Of a stretch of 52,865 bases of DNA, positions 22,668-31,056 are shown in pieces. The stretch lies in the NCBI GenBank assembly GCA_020073365.1, contig JAIQFL010000022.1:1-52865 (forward strand). The letters run 5' to 3'. A model generated the notes under the pieces. The model was not told the origin of the DNA and searched no databases. It saw nothing but the letters and a program-made list of their open reading frames with translations. Origin of the DNA: Terriglobia bacterium (lineage in GTDB: Bacteria > Acidobacteriota > Terriglobia > Bryobacterales > Bryobacteraceae). Within the stretch, counting starts at the first letter, position 1. Each line of letters starts with the position of its first letter. Made by a program: the position numbers and the translations under genes.

Positions 22668-23909
22668 TCATTCGTGAAACCTTCTAAAGATCAAACAACC
22701 ATTCGTGCCACCGAACCCGAAACTGTTCGAAAGCGCGTACTCGATCTTCATCGGCCGCGCCTGGTTTGGCACGTAATCCAGATCGCATGCAGGATCGGGT
22801 TCTTCGTAATTGATAGTAGGGGGCGCGACCTGATCGCGGATCGCCAACACCGTGATGCCGGCCTCCAGCCCTCCGGCGCCGCCCAGCAGGTGGCCGGTCA
22901 TCGACTTGGTGGAACTCACCGCAACCTTGTAAGCATGGTCGCCAAACGCGCGCTTGATGGCCACCGTCTCGACCCGGTCGCCCACTTCCGTGGACGTGCC
23001 GTGAGCGTTGACGTAATCCACCTGGTGCGGCTCGATGCCGGCGTCGCGCATCGAATTGCGCATCACACGGTAAGCGCCATCGCCATCGTCTGGCGGCGCG
23101 GTCACGTGGAAGGCATCGGCGCTCATGCCGTAACCCACCATCTCCGCCACTACGTTGGCGCCCCGGCGGCGGGCGAACTCCAGTTCTTCCAACACCAGCA
23201 TGCCGGAGCCTTCCCCCACCACGAAGCCATCGCGATCCAGGTCCCAGGGACGGGACGCGCGCTCCGGTTCGTCGTTGCGCGTGGACAGCGCGCGCATGGC
23301 CGCGAATCCGCCCACGCCCATGGGCGTGATGCACGCCTCCGTCCCGCCGCAAATCATGGCGTCGGCGTCGCCCCGCTGGATCAGCCGAAAGGAATCGCCA
23401 ATGGAGTGCGCACTGGTGGTGCAAGCCGTGGCTGTGGCCGAATTGGGGCCCTTGGCGCCGCTGCGGATCGACACATAGCCGGACGCCAGATTCACGATTG
23501 TGGCGGGAATGAAGAACGGGGAAATGCGCCGTGGCCCGTGGTCCAGCAGAGTCTGGTGCTCGCGTTCGATGACTTCGAACCCGCCGATCCCGCTGCCGAT
23601 GTAAACTCCCACCTGTTCCGCATTTTCCGGCGTCACCTTTAACCCGGAATTCGCCAGCGCGCACTCCGCCGCCACGATGGCGAACTGGATAAAGCGCCCC
23701 ATCTTCTTGATTTCTTTTCTTTCAATGTAGCGGGCGGGATCGAAACCCTTGACTTCGCCCGCAATCCGGCAAGAGAACGCGGACGCATCGAACTGGGTGA
23801 TGGGCCCGATACCGCATTTCCCCGCGCGGATCGCTTCCCAGGACGGTTCAGTCCCGATCCCAAGCGGCGTCAGCAGTCCGACGCCGGTAACTACCACTCT
23901 TCGCGACAA
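22668..23909 (-). CDS. fabF: beta-ketoacyl-ACP synthase II
   Basis: A 413-residue condensing enzyme. The catalytic triad is complete: C163 in ATACTTSAH, H303 in NAHGTSTEVGD and H340 in KSMTGHLLGGAGG, with lysine K335. It starts MSRRVVVTGVGLLTPLG, as is typical for FabF. It elongates fatty acyl chains on the acyl carrier protein by decarboxylating malonyl-ACP. The acpP gene lies 27 bases upstream on the same strand, the widespread acpP-fabF arrangement. Confidence 0.97.
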   Translation of the reverse strand: MSRRVVVTGVGLLTPLGIGTEPSWEAIRAGKCGIGPITQFDASAFSCRIAGEVKGFDPARYIERKEIKKMGRFIQFAIVAAECALANSGLKVTPENAEQVGVYIGSGIGGFEVIEREHQTLLDHGPRRISPFFIPATIVNLASGYVSIRSGAKGPNSATATACTTSAHSIGDSFRLIQRGDADAMICGGTEACITPMGVGGFAAMRALSTRNDEPERASRPWDLDRDGFVVGEGSGMLVLEELEFARRRGANVVAEMVGYGMSADAFHVTAPPDDGDGAYRVMRNSMRDAGIEPHQVDYVNAHGTSTEVGDRVETVAIKRAFGDHAYKVAVSSTKSMTGHLLGGAGGLEAGITVLAIRDQVAPPTINYEEPDPACDLDYVPNQARPMKIEYALSNSFGFGGTNGCLIFRRFHE

Positions 23910-23936
23910 AACGACTCTCCCTGGTGTGAAAAGCGG

Positions 23937-24179
23937 TCACTTCTTGGAAGTCTTGTTCTCGATGTACTCGACTGCGTCCTTAACGGTGGTGATCTTCTCG
24001 GCATCCTCATCGGGGATTTCGAGTTCAAAGGCCTCTTCGAAAGCCATAACCAACTCAACGATGTCCAGCGAGTCGGCGCCCAGGTCGTCAACAAATGATG
24101 CGTTGCTGTCCACCTGGCTCTCATCGACGCCCAGCTGCTCGACAATAATCTGCTTCACCTTCTGCTCAACTCCTGCCAT
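23937..24179 (-). CDS. acpP: acyl carrier protein
   Basis: An 80-residue acidic protein starting at ATG 24179, with AGGAGG just upstream. The phosphopantetheine site is S37 in [13 protein letters not shown]. The rest ([15 protein letters not shown] and [16 protein letters not shown]) matches fatty-acid-synthesis ACPs closely. The start further upstream that would give 180 residues is rejected because the extension shows no similarity to ACPs. It is the first gene of the acpP-fabF unit. Confidence 0.97.
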   Translation of the reverse strand: MAGVEQKVKQIIVEQLGVDESQVDSNASFVDDLGADSLDIVELVMAFEEAFELEIPDEDAEKITTVKDAVEYIENKTSKK

Positions 24180-24555
24180 GCTTCCTCCTGGGATATTGTG
24201 CGAACGCGTTGATTTTAGCGACCTTCGGGGACTTTCCGCAAGTAACGGACTCAATTCTGCGGCACCGAACGGCCCAGCAATTTTTCGAACCCCGATAGGC
24301 CATTGTGCCACGAATCGCTTCCAAAAGTGACGGCTCGGAATCCTTCGATGCCGGTTGAGCCAGGCGAATGGCCCGATTCCCAGGCGAAGGGGGGCCCGAA
24401 ACGAAGGGAATTCCCGATCTGTGCGGTTCGCCACCCTGAGAACAGGGTTAACAGGACGGTTAACAGGAAGTCCCCGCAAGCGGAACCGGGAGAAAAGGAT
24501 GTACTGTCATTACGTGGCAAATCTCCAGACATTCGAATCTAAGGAGGATGGGCCC
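24180..24555. other. 376-bp intergenic region between divergent acpP and tad genes
   Basis: No gene is supported. The left part must contain the acpP promoter. The right part has two direct copies of GGTTAACAGGA (listed separately) about 100 bases before the TadE start. Nothing else stands out. Confidence 0.5.
24446..24468. promoter_or_regulatory. direct repeat, possible operator of the tad cluster
   Basis: GGTTAACAGGA occurs twice, at 24446-24456 and 24458-24468, with a 12-base period. Each copy contains the palindrome GTTAAC. The spacing is close to one helical turn, so two protein molecules could bind on one DNA face. A regulatory role is inferred from its place upstream of the TadE gene only. 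Confidence 0.3.
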
Positions 24556-25128
24556 GTGAAACCCCCCATTCTCCGAGCCGCCAAGAGGCATCGCCGCCGG
24601 CGGCATGGGATGAAAGGCCAAGAGCTGGTTGAGTTTACCCTCAATTTCCTGCCATTTCTGATCATGATCATCGTATCTTTGGATACTGCGTGGGCTATTT
24701 TTGTTCAGTCCACGATGCAACAGGCTGTCCGCATGGCCGTCAGGCAGGGCGTCACGCTCACCACGACAAGTCAAAACCCAGACGGATCTCTAATCATCAC
24801 TACCAATTTGACCGATACGGTGAAGGGACTGGTTCAGCAGCACGCGGTGGGCCTGCTGAACGGAGCCAAAGGCAAATCCTATATCAAGGTCAACTACTTC
24901 GACCGGTTGAATCCGTCGACCGACGTCTCCGGTCTGGCCACCGGCAACAATGGCGGCAACATCATGCAGGTTTCGGTCCGGGGCTATCCGATGTCGCCCT
25001 TGATCGCCCTGTTCTTCAGTTGGAAAGGGTCGCCGGACAAAAGACCGATGTCTGTCTCTGTATACTCGGCGGATGCTATCGAACCGATGGGATTATCGGT
25101 CACGCCGCCAATTGGCCCTGCGCCGTAG
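24556..25128 (+). CDS. TadE-like pilus assembly protein
   Basis: The GTG at 24556 is chosen because AAGGAGG at 24541-24547 sits eight bases before it; earlier in-frame starts lack such a site. The product has 190 residues. A basic N-terminus (KRHRRRRHG) precedes MKGQELVEFTLNFLPFLI, the type-IV-pilin-like segment of TadE with its conserved glutamate, then a membrane helix to about residue 45. The rest is periplasmic. TadE-type pseudopilins help assemble Flp/Tad pili. It is the first gene of three in a row. Confidence 0.8.
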   Translation: MKPPILRAAKRHRRRRHGMKGQELVEFTLNFLPFLIMIIVSLDTAWAIFVQSTMQQAVRMAVRQGVTLTTTSQNPDGSLIITTNLTDTVKGLVQQHAVGLLNGAKGKSYIKVNYFDRLNPSTDVSGLATGNNGGNIMQVSVRGYPMSPLIALFFSWKGSPDKRPMSVSVYSADAIEPMGLSVTPPIGPAP

Positions 25129-25137
25129 GAGCTTCTC

Positions 25138-25848
25138 ATGAAACGACACGCATTACGAGGAGTATCGACAGTTGAATTCGCCTTCAGCCTGCTGCTGCTT
25201 GTGCCGTTGGTGTTGGGTACGGGCGCAATCGGCGTCAACCTGATCCGCACTCTGCAAACCATTCAGTTGGCGCGGGATGCCGGACACATGTTCGCCACTC
25301 AGGTGGACTTCTCCATCAACGGAACGACCAACGGAAACACACCGGGGACGGGCAATCAGGCCGTTCTCGGACGGCTCGGAGCGAGCTTGGGGCTAAACAC
25401 TACAGCCAGCAACCTCGGCAGGGCGGTTGTGATCCTGAGCGCTCTGACCTATGTAGATGACAACACCTGCGGCGCCGCCGCCGGCACCGCCCCCAATAAG
25501 GATTGCGGCAACTATGGGCATTGGGTCTTCGTGCAGCGGCTTGTGCTCGGCAAGGCCAGCATGCGGACCAGCAACTATGGCTCCCCCATCATTAACGGGA
25601 CCGACATCCCCAACAACGTTACCCTGGACAGCCACGGCAGGATTGACGTAACTCAATACGCCAACCTAACCGGTGCAAGGGCCAATTTCAGCAACGCCAA
25701 CGGCATCATCCCGTATCAAGTGGTCAATGGCAAAGTGTCGGGCTTGCCTTCCGGTCAGCGGGTCTACCTGGCGGAAGCAGCGTCCCTGGGGTGGGCGATG
25801 GCGCCGTACGCCGGGGGCTACCCAACGTATTCATTTACGTTCTTTTAA
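25138..25848 (+). CDS. second TadE/TadF-like pseudopilin
   Basis: A 236-residue protein starting 9 bases after the previous stop. Residues 7-40 (RGVSTVEFAFSLLLLVPLV, then LGTGAIGVNLIRT) are a pilin-like membrane segment with the conserved glutamate after the short basic leader. The remaining 190 residues are periplasmic, rich in Asn, Thr and Gly, with one pair of cysteines (C119 and C127 approximately) that may form a disulfide. It is likely to be a minor component with the neighbouring TadE and TadG. Confidence 0.75.
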   Translation: MKRHALRGVSTVEFAFSLLLLVPLVLGTGAIGVNLIRTLQTIQLARDAGHMFATQVDFSINGTTNGNTPGTGNQAVLGRLGASLGLNTTASNLGRAVVILSALTYVDDNTCGAAAGTAPNKDCGNYGHWVFVQRLVLGKASMRTSNYGSPIINGTDIPNNVTLDSHGRIDVTQYANLTGARANFSNANGIIPYQVVNGKVSGLPSGQRVYLAEAASLGWAMAPYAGGYPTYSFTFF

Positions 25849-25877
25849 TCTTGCCCCAAGCGAAGGAGAAAAACACT

Positions 25878-27527
25878 ATGCGTCTCAGTTCTCGATCCAA
25901 ACGTCGCCAGAGCGGAGCGACCATCGTGCTGCTCATGGTCATGCTGCCCCTGATGCTGCTTCCTTTGACGGGCTTGGCAATCGACGGCACCAGGCTGTAT
26001 ATTGTGCAGTCGAAACTATCCGCGGCGGTGGATGGAGCCGCTCTCGGCGCCGGTCGTCTGCTGGGAACCAAGGCCGATACCGCCGAGATTGCGGGGGAGT
26101 TCTTGAACGCTAACTTCCCCCCGGGATATTGGGGGACCAACGGCCTCGTGCCGGACATAAGTGCCCCGCCCCCTGTTCTGGGAGTGAGCACCATCACCAT
26201 TAACGCCTCGGTGAATTTGCCGCTCACGTTCGCCCGCTTGATGGGGCAGTCGCAGTCGGTGATCAGCGCCAGCGCCCAAGCCACACGCCGGGTCACCCGC
26301 GTCGAACTGGTGCTGGACCGCTCGGGTTCCATGAGTAACAACGATGCCCTTGGCAAGAACGTGTTCAACTACATGAAGTCCGGGGCTAAGTGGTTCACTT
26401 CGCAGTTCACTCCAGGGTACGATGAGCTCGGCTTGGTGGTCTTCTCTGGAGGCGGGCTCGTCGCGTACCCGACTGCGCACCCGTGGAACCCCAATCCCAA
26501 CAGCGCCGGAGGCCCGGATAAGGATTTCGCAATCAACGCGCAACTGGAGACTGGCCCGATGTTCGACTCGCTCAACGCCATGAGTGTGGGTGGCGGCACG
26601 GGCACGGCCGAGGCGCTTGCCATGGCGTACATCGAGTTGCAGAAGGCTCACAATCGGGATCTCGTGGCCAACGGCAACGACAATACTCTGAATACCATCG
26701 TGCTCTTTACCGATGGCGTGCCGGATGCGATTGCAACGTATGTGAACGACCCGGCAAGCAACTCGCTGGCAGCGGGTAAATGCCCCGGCTATAACCCGGC
26801 AACCGGCGTCGCCAGCACCCAGATGCGGGGGTACATCGTAGCGCCGGGTGGTCCCCTTGATTCGCCCCAATGGGGCGGTACCACCAGTTCACAAGGCTTG
26901 AAACGGCTGCCCGGCTTCGACACCAGCAAAAGTCTGAATTGGTGGCTGGGGCCCCTCAGCCCAGCGCCACCGGCTCCGCCCGCCGCAGCGTGTAGCTCCG
27001 CGAGAACTACCGCGGGGGGGGCCTGCGACAACATCAACGGCGACCCGGCCCCCGCCGTGCAGTCCTGTACATACCTGAAGGGCACTGCTCCCAACCTGCA
27101 AGATCTCAAAAACATCCCGGCAAAGGATCTGTACGGCTATTCCACGTCCGGCAACGCGTACACGCACTCGTACCTGTACAATGGCTCCAAATACTCGAGT
27201 CCAAACGCAAAAACCTACAATTCATTAGCCCCTCAAGACGGGTACATGCTCGCCGCCGCATCGTGGAATGTCACGGATGCCATCGGCACTGCCATCCGCT
27301 CCCAGGTGGCTATGAACCAGATTTACATCACCACCATCGGCTACTCGGGAAACTCCGGCGGCACGGATGTTGGCTTGCTGAATCGCTTGGCTAACACGCC
27401 GCTTTCTTACCAGTACGTGAACGATGGCAGCCAGTCGAAGTCCCAGTTCTGGCTCGTGAACAACACCGCCCAACTGCAAGCGGCGTTCGACAACGTAGCC
27501 TCCTCGATGCTGCGCTTGTCTAAGTAG
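25878..27527 (+). CDS. TadG-like protein with von Willebrand factor A domain
   Basis: The ATG at 25878 follows AAGGAG at 25863-25868. The product has 549 residues. Residues 10-45 (RQSGATIVLLMVMLPLMLLP, then LTGLAIDGTRLY) are the TadE/G-type membrane anchor. A VWA domain starts at about residue 140 with an intact metal site D147-R-S149-G-S151; later parts include TGTAEALAMAYIEL and NTIVLFTDGVPDA. A Pro/Ala/Cys-rich insertion around residues 375-420 interrupts it. VWA domains of TadG are thought to contact the cell wall or surfaces. The pilus motor, secretin and major pilin genes are not in the window. Confidence 0.85.
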   Translation: MRLSSRSKRRQSGATIVLLMVMLPLMLLPLTGLAIDGTRLYIVQSKLSAAVDGAALGAGRLLGTKADTAEIAGEFLNANFPPGYWGTNGLVPDISAPPPVLGVSTITINASVNLPLTFARLMGQSQSVISASAQATRRVTRVELVLDRSGSMSNNDALGKNVFNYMKSGAKWFTSQFTPGYDELGLVVFSGGGLVAYPTAHPWNPNPNSAGGPDKDFAINAQLETGPMFDSLNAMSVGGGTGTAEALAMAYIELQKAHNRDLVANGNDNTLNTIVLFTDGVPDAIATYVNDPASNSLAAGKCPGYNPATGVASTQMRGYIVAPGGPLDSPQWGGTTSSQGLKRLPGFDTSKSLNWWLGPLSPAPPAPPAAACSSARTTAGGACDNINGDPAPAVQSCTYLKGTAPNLQDLKNIPAKDLYGYSTSGNAYTHSYLYNGSKYSSPNAKTYNSLAPQDGYMLAAASWNVTDAIGTAIRSQVAMNQIYITTIGYSGNSGGTDVGLLNRLANTPLSYQYVNDGSQSKSQFWLVNNTAQLQAAFDNVASSMLRLSK

Positions 27528-27584
27528 CACGTAAAATCGAGAGGCCGAGGATTTCAGCCTCCCACCTACACGTCAGGTGTTTGG

Positions 27585-27625
27585 AATAGTGGGTCAATCC
27601 TAAGATTGGCCCACTATTTGTTTTT
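27585..27625 (+). terminator. rho-independent terminator of the tad cluster
   Basis: A 15-bp stem, with arms at 27585-27599 and 27604-27618 and a single G-U pair, encloses a 4-base loop and is followed by TGTTTTT. It lies 58 bases after the TadG stop. The facing gene ends at 27631, so the hairpin may also limit transcription from the other strand. Confidence 0.9.
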
Positions 27626-27630
27626 GGAGC

Positions 27631-29292
27631 CTACTCGAGACTCTTGGGCGTAAGCGTCAGCGTGGCCGTCGCGTTGGGGTTCAGATCCACTTCCTGGGCG
27701 CGCGTGCGCGACGCCCAGAGTTTGGCAATGCTCTCGGGGCTCCTGTCGATCGTATCGCTAGTCGCCAACACGAAATACTTGCCGGGCGCCAGGCTCGCGG
27801 AAGTCCACGTCCCACGCAGGTCGGTCTTGCCGGTGGTCAGGGCGGCGGCGATAGTGGCCTCGTTGGCGGCGCTGGCGGGAATCATTACGATGGAGCATTC
27901 CGGCACTGGATTGCCGTCTTTATCGGTGACCCGTGCGCTGGCGGTGCCACCGTCGCGAGCCAGGACGATGCGCAGTCCGGCATCCCCCATGGCGCTTCCC
28001 AGGCGCAGAGGCTCGTACAGGATACTGTGGCCGCCGTAGGTGATGTCCTTGATGTACACGCCCTTGGGCACCTCGCTCACCTGGAGGCCGAAGTCATCCA
28101 TCAGCAGGCCGCCTGGGAGCGAGAACTCGCCGGGGATGGTTGCGTCGACGCTGCCGCGCTCAGTCCGGGTAATGGCTTGGAGCCTCAGGGTGAGCTTGGC
28201 ATCCAGTGGCGGGTCCGGCGCGGGGCCGTCCCAAACCACCTCGCCCGCCAGAGGAATCCGCGGGCGGGCGATGACGCGAACATTCTGCACATCCCGATCG
28301 GCGACCGTAACCACGGTGGAGCCAAAGAAGGGGGCCGCACCAAAAGTCTCCTTAGCGTATTGGTGGACGGTGAGCTCGTAATCGCCCTGGTGCAGGTCGC
28401 AAATTCGAATCTTGCCGTCCGGTCCGGGGGTGCCGCCCGGCTGCGTCGAATAGAAGCCGCCGTTGCCGGAGGTTCCGCTGGTGGGCTGCGTCTCGCCGAT
28501 TTCGAAATGCAGATCCGCGGGACCGCTGCCACCTTCCACCACCCCTTCCAGGCAAAAGGAGGGCGCTCTCACCAGGCGGATGTCCACGCCCTCGCGGAGC
28601 TCGCCGGAACTGAGCACCAGGGCCTGGGCGCCATCCATCGATCGGGAATTCGGATAGTAGGTGGGGACCACCGCGGGCCGGCGCAACCTGGGGTCTGCGG
28701 GAGCGTCTGAGATGGCATCCAGTCTTCGATACCGCCTCTGGGCGAGAACCAGGTAGGCCCGTCCGGCCTGGACGCGCTCCAGGAGGTACTCACCCTGATC
28801 GTCGGTGCTGGCCGCACCCGTGAAAACGGCGCGCAGAGCGCCCGACACGTATTCGCGGGCTACCAGAAAGACCGCGAGCCCCGGCACCGGCTCCTTGTTC
28901 TGGTCCACCACCTTGCCCGCGATCCGGCCCGGCAGCACCAGGTGAAAATCGAAGGATTCGAGATCCTGCCCCGCCTGCAAGTCCACCTGCCGTACGGCGA
29001 AGGGACCTCCACCGATCCGGCCACCAGGACCTGGGGCATTCGCGGAGATCCGGTACTGTCCAGGCTCCAGGCCGCGCAGAACATAGCGGCCCTGGGCATC
29101 GGTAACCGCATGCCCCACACGGGGTCCACCGCGATTCACGTAGATCTCCACGTCCGGCATGGGCGTCCCGGTTCCCGCCGCGGTGACGCTACCGCTGACG
29201 GAGCCAGGGGCCGGGGCGCTGTTGGGCTTGGGGTCCTGCGCCAAGGCAACCACGGCGCAAAGCGTAAGGGCGGGCAGCAGCTTCTGGATCAT
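27631..29292 (-). CDS. secreted carboxypeptidase-regulatory-like domain protein
   Basis: A 553-residue protein with a signal peptide (MIQKLLPALTLCAVVALAQ). Residues 30-110 are a carboxypeptidase-regulatory-like beta-sandwich: GSVSGSVTAAGTGTPMPDVE, then TDAQGRYVLRGLEPGQYRI. A second such unit starts near residue 125 (GRIAGKVVDQNKEPVPGLAV and STDDQGEYLLERVQAGRAYL), and further sandwich domains probably follow. There is no outer-membrane barrel, so it should be periplasmic or secreted. The function is unknown; such domains often bind glycans or act as scaffolds. It is 12 bases downstream of a sister gene. Confidence 0.8.
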   Translation of the reverse strand: MIQKLLPALTLCAVVALAQDPKPNSAPAPGSVSGSVTAAGTGTPMPDVEIYVNRGGPRVGHAVTDAQGRYVLRGLEPGQYRISANAPGPGGRIGGGPFAVRQVDLQAGQDLESFDFHLVLPGRIAGKVVDQNKEPVPGLAVFLVAREYVSGALRAVFTGAASTDDQGEYLLERVQAGRAYLVLAQRRYRRLDAISDAPADPRLRRPAVVPTYYPNSRSMDGAQALVLSSGELREGVDIRLVRAPSFCLEGVVEGGSGPADLHFEIGETQPTSGTSGNGGFYSTQPGGTPGPDGKIRICDLHQGDYELTVHQYAKETFGAAPFFGSTVVTVADRDVQNVRVIARPRIPLAGEVVWDGPAPDPPLDAKLTLRLQAITRTERGSVDATIPGEFSLPGGLLMDDFGLQVSEVPKGVYIKDITYGGHSILYEPLRLGSAMGDAGLRIVLARDGGTASARVTDKDGNPVPECSIVMIPASAANEATIAAALTTGKTDLRGTWTSASLAPGKYFVLATSDTIDRSPESIAKLWASRTRAQEVDLNPNATATLTLTPKSLE

Positions 29293-29304
29293 CGGCAGAT
29301 CCTC

Positions 29305-30879
29305 CTACTGGTTCTGGTTGATGGGTGGCGCCGGCAGTTCCATATCGGTGGGCGCTCCGGCCGCAATCTGGATTTCGATCATGCGCGCGCGTTCCGAAAC
29401 CCAACGCGCTTTGGAAGCCTCGCCCGCCGGTTGGGCGGTCAAGCGGTAGGCGCCGGGGCGCAGGCTGCCGAAGACAAACCGGCCATCGGCATCGGGGAAC
29501 GCAACCTGAACCGGCTGGGCAACCCCGGTTGAATCGGTGGAAACCAGCGCGACGGCAAAACCGGCGGGCTTCGCGGTTCCGGTAAGCTTGCCGTGAAGGG
29601 AGCCGGCCGGCGCCACCAGCACGGCCACCGGCGCATCATTCAGGGCCGCTGAGAAATCCAGGATCGCGGGTGCCGGCTGGTAACACGACTCGCCCAGGCG
29701 CGATAACACAACCTGAAAGCGGGCGGGCGCGATGTGATCGACGGTCTGCTCCTTCTTGAAGTTTACTTCGGCTTCGCGATCGAGCCTGGTCGCCCAGTCC
29801 TCCAGCGCGGTCAGCGTAAAGTGGGCGGTGGCGGGACACGCGCCTTCCGGCAGTTGCGACACCGCGGATTTGAGAATAAAGGAGTGGGAGCGGCCCTTCT
29901 GTGCGGAGATGGAAACACCCTCGACGTTGGCGCCGCCGACGCTGACGCGGGTACGGCCAAAGAAAGGCTCCACGCCCAGGATTCCCTTACCGCCATAGCC
30001 CCCGATGGGTCCCGACGCGGTGAGATTGTAGGAGCCGGGGGCGATACCGTCGAATTGGAAGCTGCCATCCAGTTTGGTCTCTGTCACCGCAGCGGCGAGA
30101 GCCGGCTGATCTTCGGTGGTGAGCGCCAACCAGTATTGCGTCCTGACAACAACCCCGCCAACTCGGTTAAGACGCTCGCCGGCCAGCTCCATTTTCCCGC
30201 TGACGCTGTACAGCGTGTTGGGAATGATGGCGAAATCGGTGTTACGGTACTCCTCGCCACCGGAAATCGTAAAGAACTGAGGCCGTGCGTTGGTGGGGTA
30301 GAACTGCACCCCCGACCCGAGACCGGCGCGAACCGTGGCGCCGCCGCTGGAACCGAACATCGAAGTAGACGCGCCGTACGAAACCGCCACCGCATACTCA
30401 CCCGGGGGCAGGTCATGCAGGCGATACTGCCCGCGATCGTTGACCTGGACGTAGTTGCCCTGGCCGGGAGCGAACGCTCGGAGCGGGCCGCCGTCGGCCG
30501 GTTTGGGCATGGCGTACACTGCAGCGCCGCGCACGGGCTGGCTCGCGGCGTCCACGACCTGTCCGGAAATTACGCCGCAGCGCACCAGGCGGATCAGCAA
30601 ACCGCTGGACACGCCGCGGAGCCGCACGGTTGCGCCGATGTAGTTGGGCTTGGAAGCCTCGATGCGGTAGTCTCCGGCAGGGAGACCGGGGGCGGTGAAG
30701 CGCCCCGTGGCGTCGGTCTCGAGATCGGCTGCAAGCTGGCGAACACCCACGCGGTAAACGCGCAATTCCACGGAGGCCAGCGGGTTGTTGGAGTGGTCTT
30801 CCACCACCTTGCCGTCGAGGGTATCAGCCGCCGCGCTACCGGCGAGCATCGCGAGGAGAACGGCAACGCGGAGAAGCAT
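29305..30879 (-). CDS. secreted carboxypeptidase-regulatory-like domain protein (paralogue)
   Basis: The start at ATG 30879 is behind GGAGG and opens directly into a signal peptide (MLLRVAVLLAMLAGSAAA). The product has 524 residues. Residues 20-90 (DTLDGKVVEDHSNNPLASVE, then TDATGRFTAPGLPAGDYRI) and 95-170 (GVISGQVVDAASQPVRGAAV, then GQYRLHDLPPGEYAV) are two regulatory-like sandwiches; more are likely, and a last unit near the C-terminus reads DADGRFVFGSLRPGAYRLT. It forms an operon with the following gene and shares its architecture, so the two probably arose by duplication. Confidence 0.8.
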   Translation of the reverse strand: MLLRVAVLLAMLAGSAAADTLDGKVVEDHSNNPLASVELRVYRVGVRQLAADLETDATGRFTAPGLPAGDYRIEASKPNYIGATVRLRGVSSGLLIRLVRCGVISGQVVDAASQPVRGAAVYAMPKPADGGPLRAFAPGQGNYVQVNDRGQYRLHDLPPGEYAVAVSYGASTSMFGSSGGATVRAGLGSGVQFYPTNARPQFFTISGGEEYRNTDFAIIPNTLYSVSGKMELAGERLNRVGGVVVRTQYWLALTTEDQPALAAAVTETKLDGSFQFDGIAPGSYNLTASGPIGGYGGKGILGVEPFFGRTRVSVGGANVEGVSISAQKGRSHSFILKSAVSQLPEGACPATAHFTLTALEDWATRLDREAEVNFKKEQTVDHIAPARFQVVLSRLGESCYQPAPAILDFSAALNDAPVAVLVAPAGSLHGKLTGTAKPAGFAVALVSTDSTGVAQPVQVAFPDADGRFVFGSLRPGAYRLTAQPAGEASKARWVSERARMIEIQIAAGAPTDMELPAPPINQNQ

Positions 30880-30924
30880 GGATTCCTCCGACACTACCTT
30901 AGCCGATCTGGCAAGCCCCGACAA

Positions 30925-30949
30925 GGTGGGGCAGGTGCTTCCGCCTGCC
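30925..30949. repeat. dispersed palindromic repeat, copy 1
   Basis: A 25-base sequence whose ends can pair (GGCAGG with CCTGCC). It is 24/25 identical to the reverse complement of 50365-50389. It lies in the gap between the divergent secreted-protein and ADOP genes. A separate 9-bp hairpin (arms 30976-30984 and 30995-31003) follows in the same gap. Confidence 0.8.
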
Positions 30950-31056
30950 GACTGGTGTCTGCCAGCCCCGGTGGGACAGACGATCGTTTTTCGTCGTCTG
31001 TCTCGCCCGCTTGCGCGCGGCGCGCAGCGGGAACTTTCGCCGCCGTCGCGGCGTCA

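Noticed and set aside
22047..23642. 531-codon plus-strand frame
   Set aside because: It is antisense to etfB and fabF, both of which are certain.
29734..31056. Upstream extension of the second ADOP permease frame
   Set aside because: The extension runs antisense through a real secreted-protein gene and has no export signal. The ADOP family start is at 31057.
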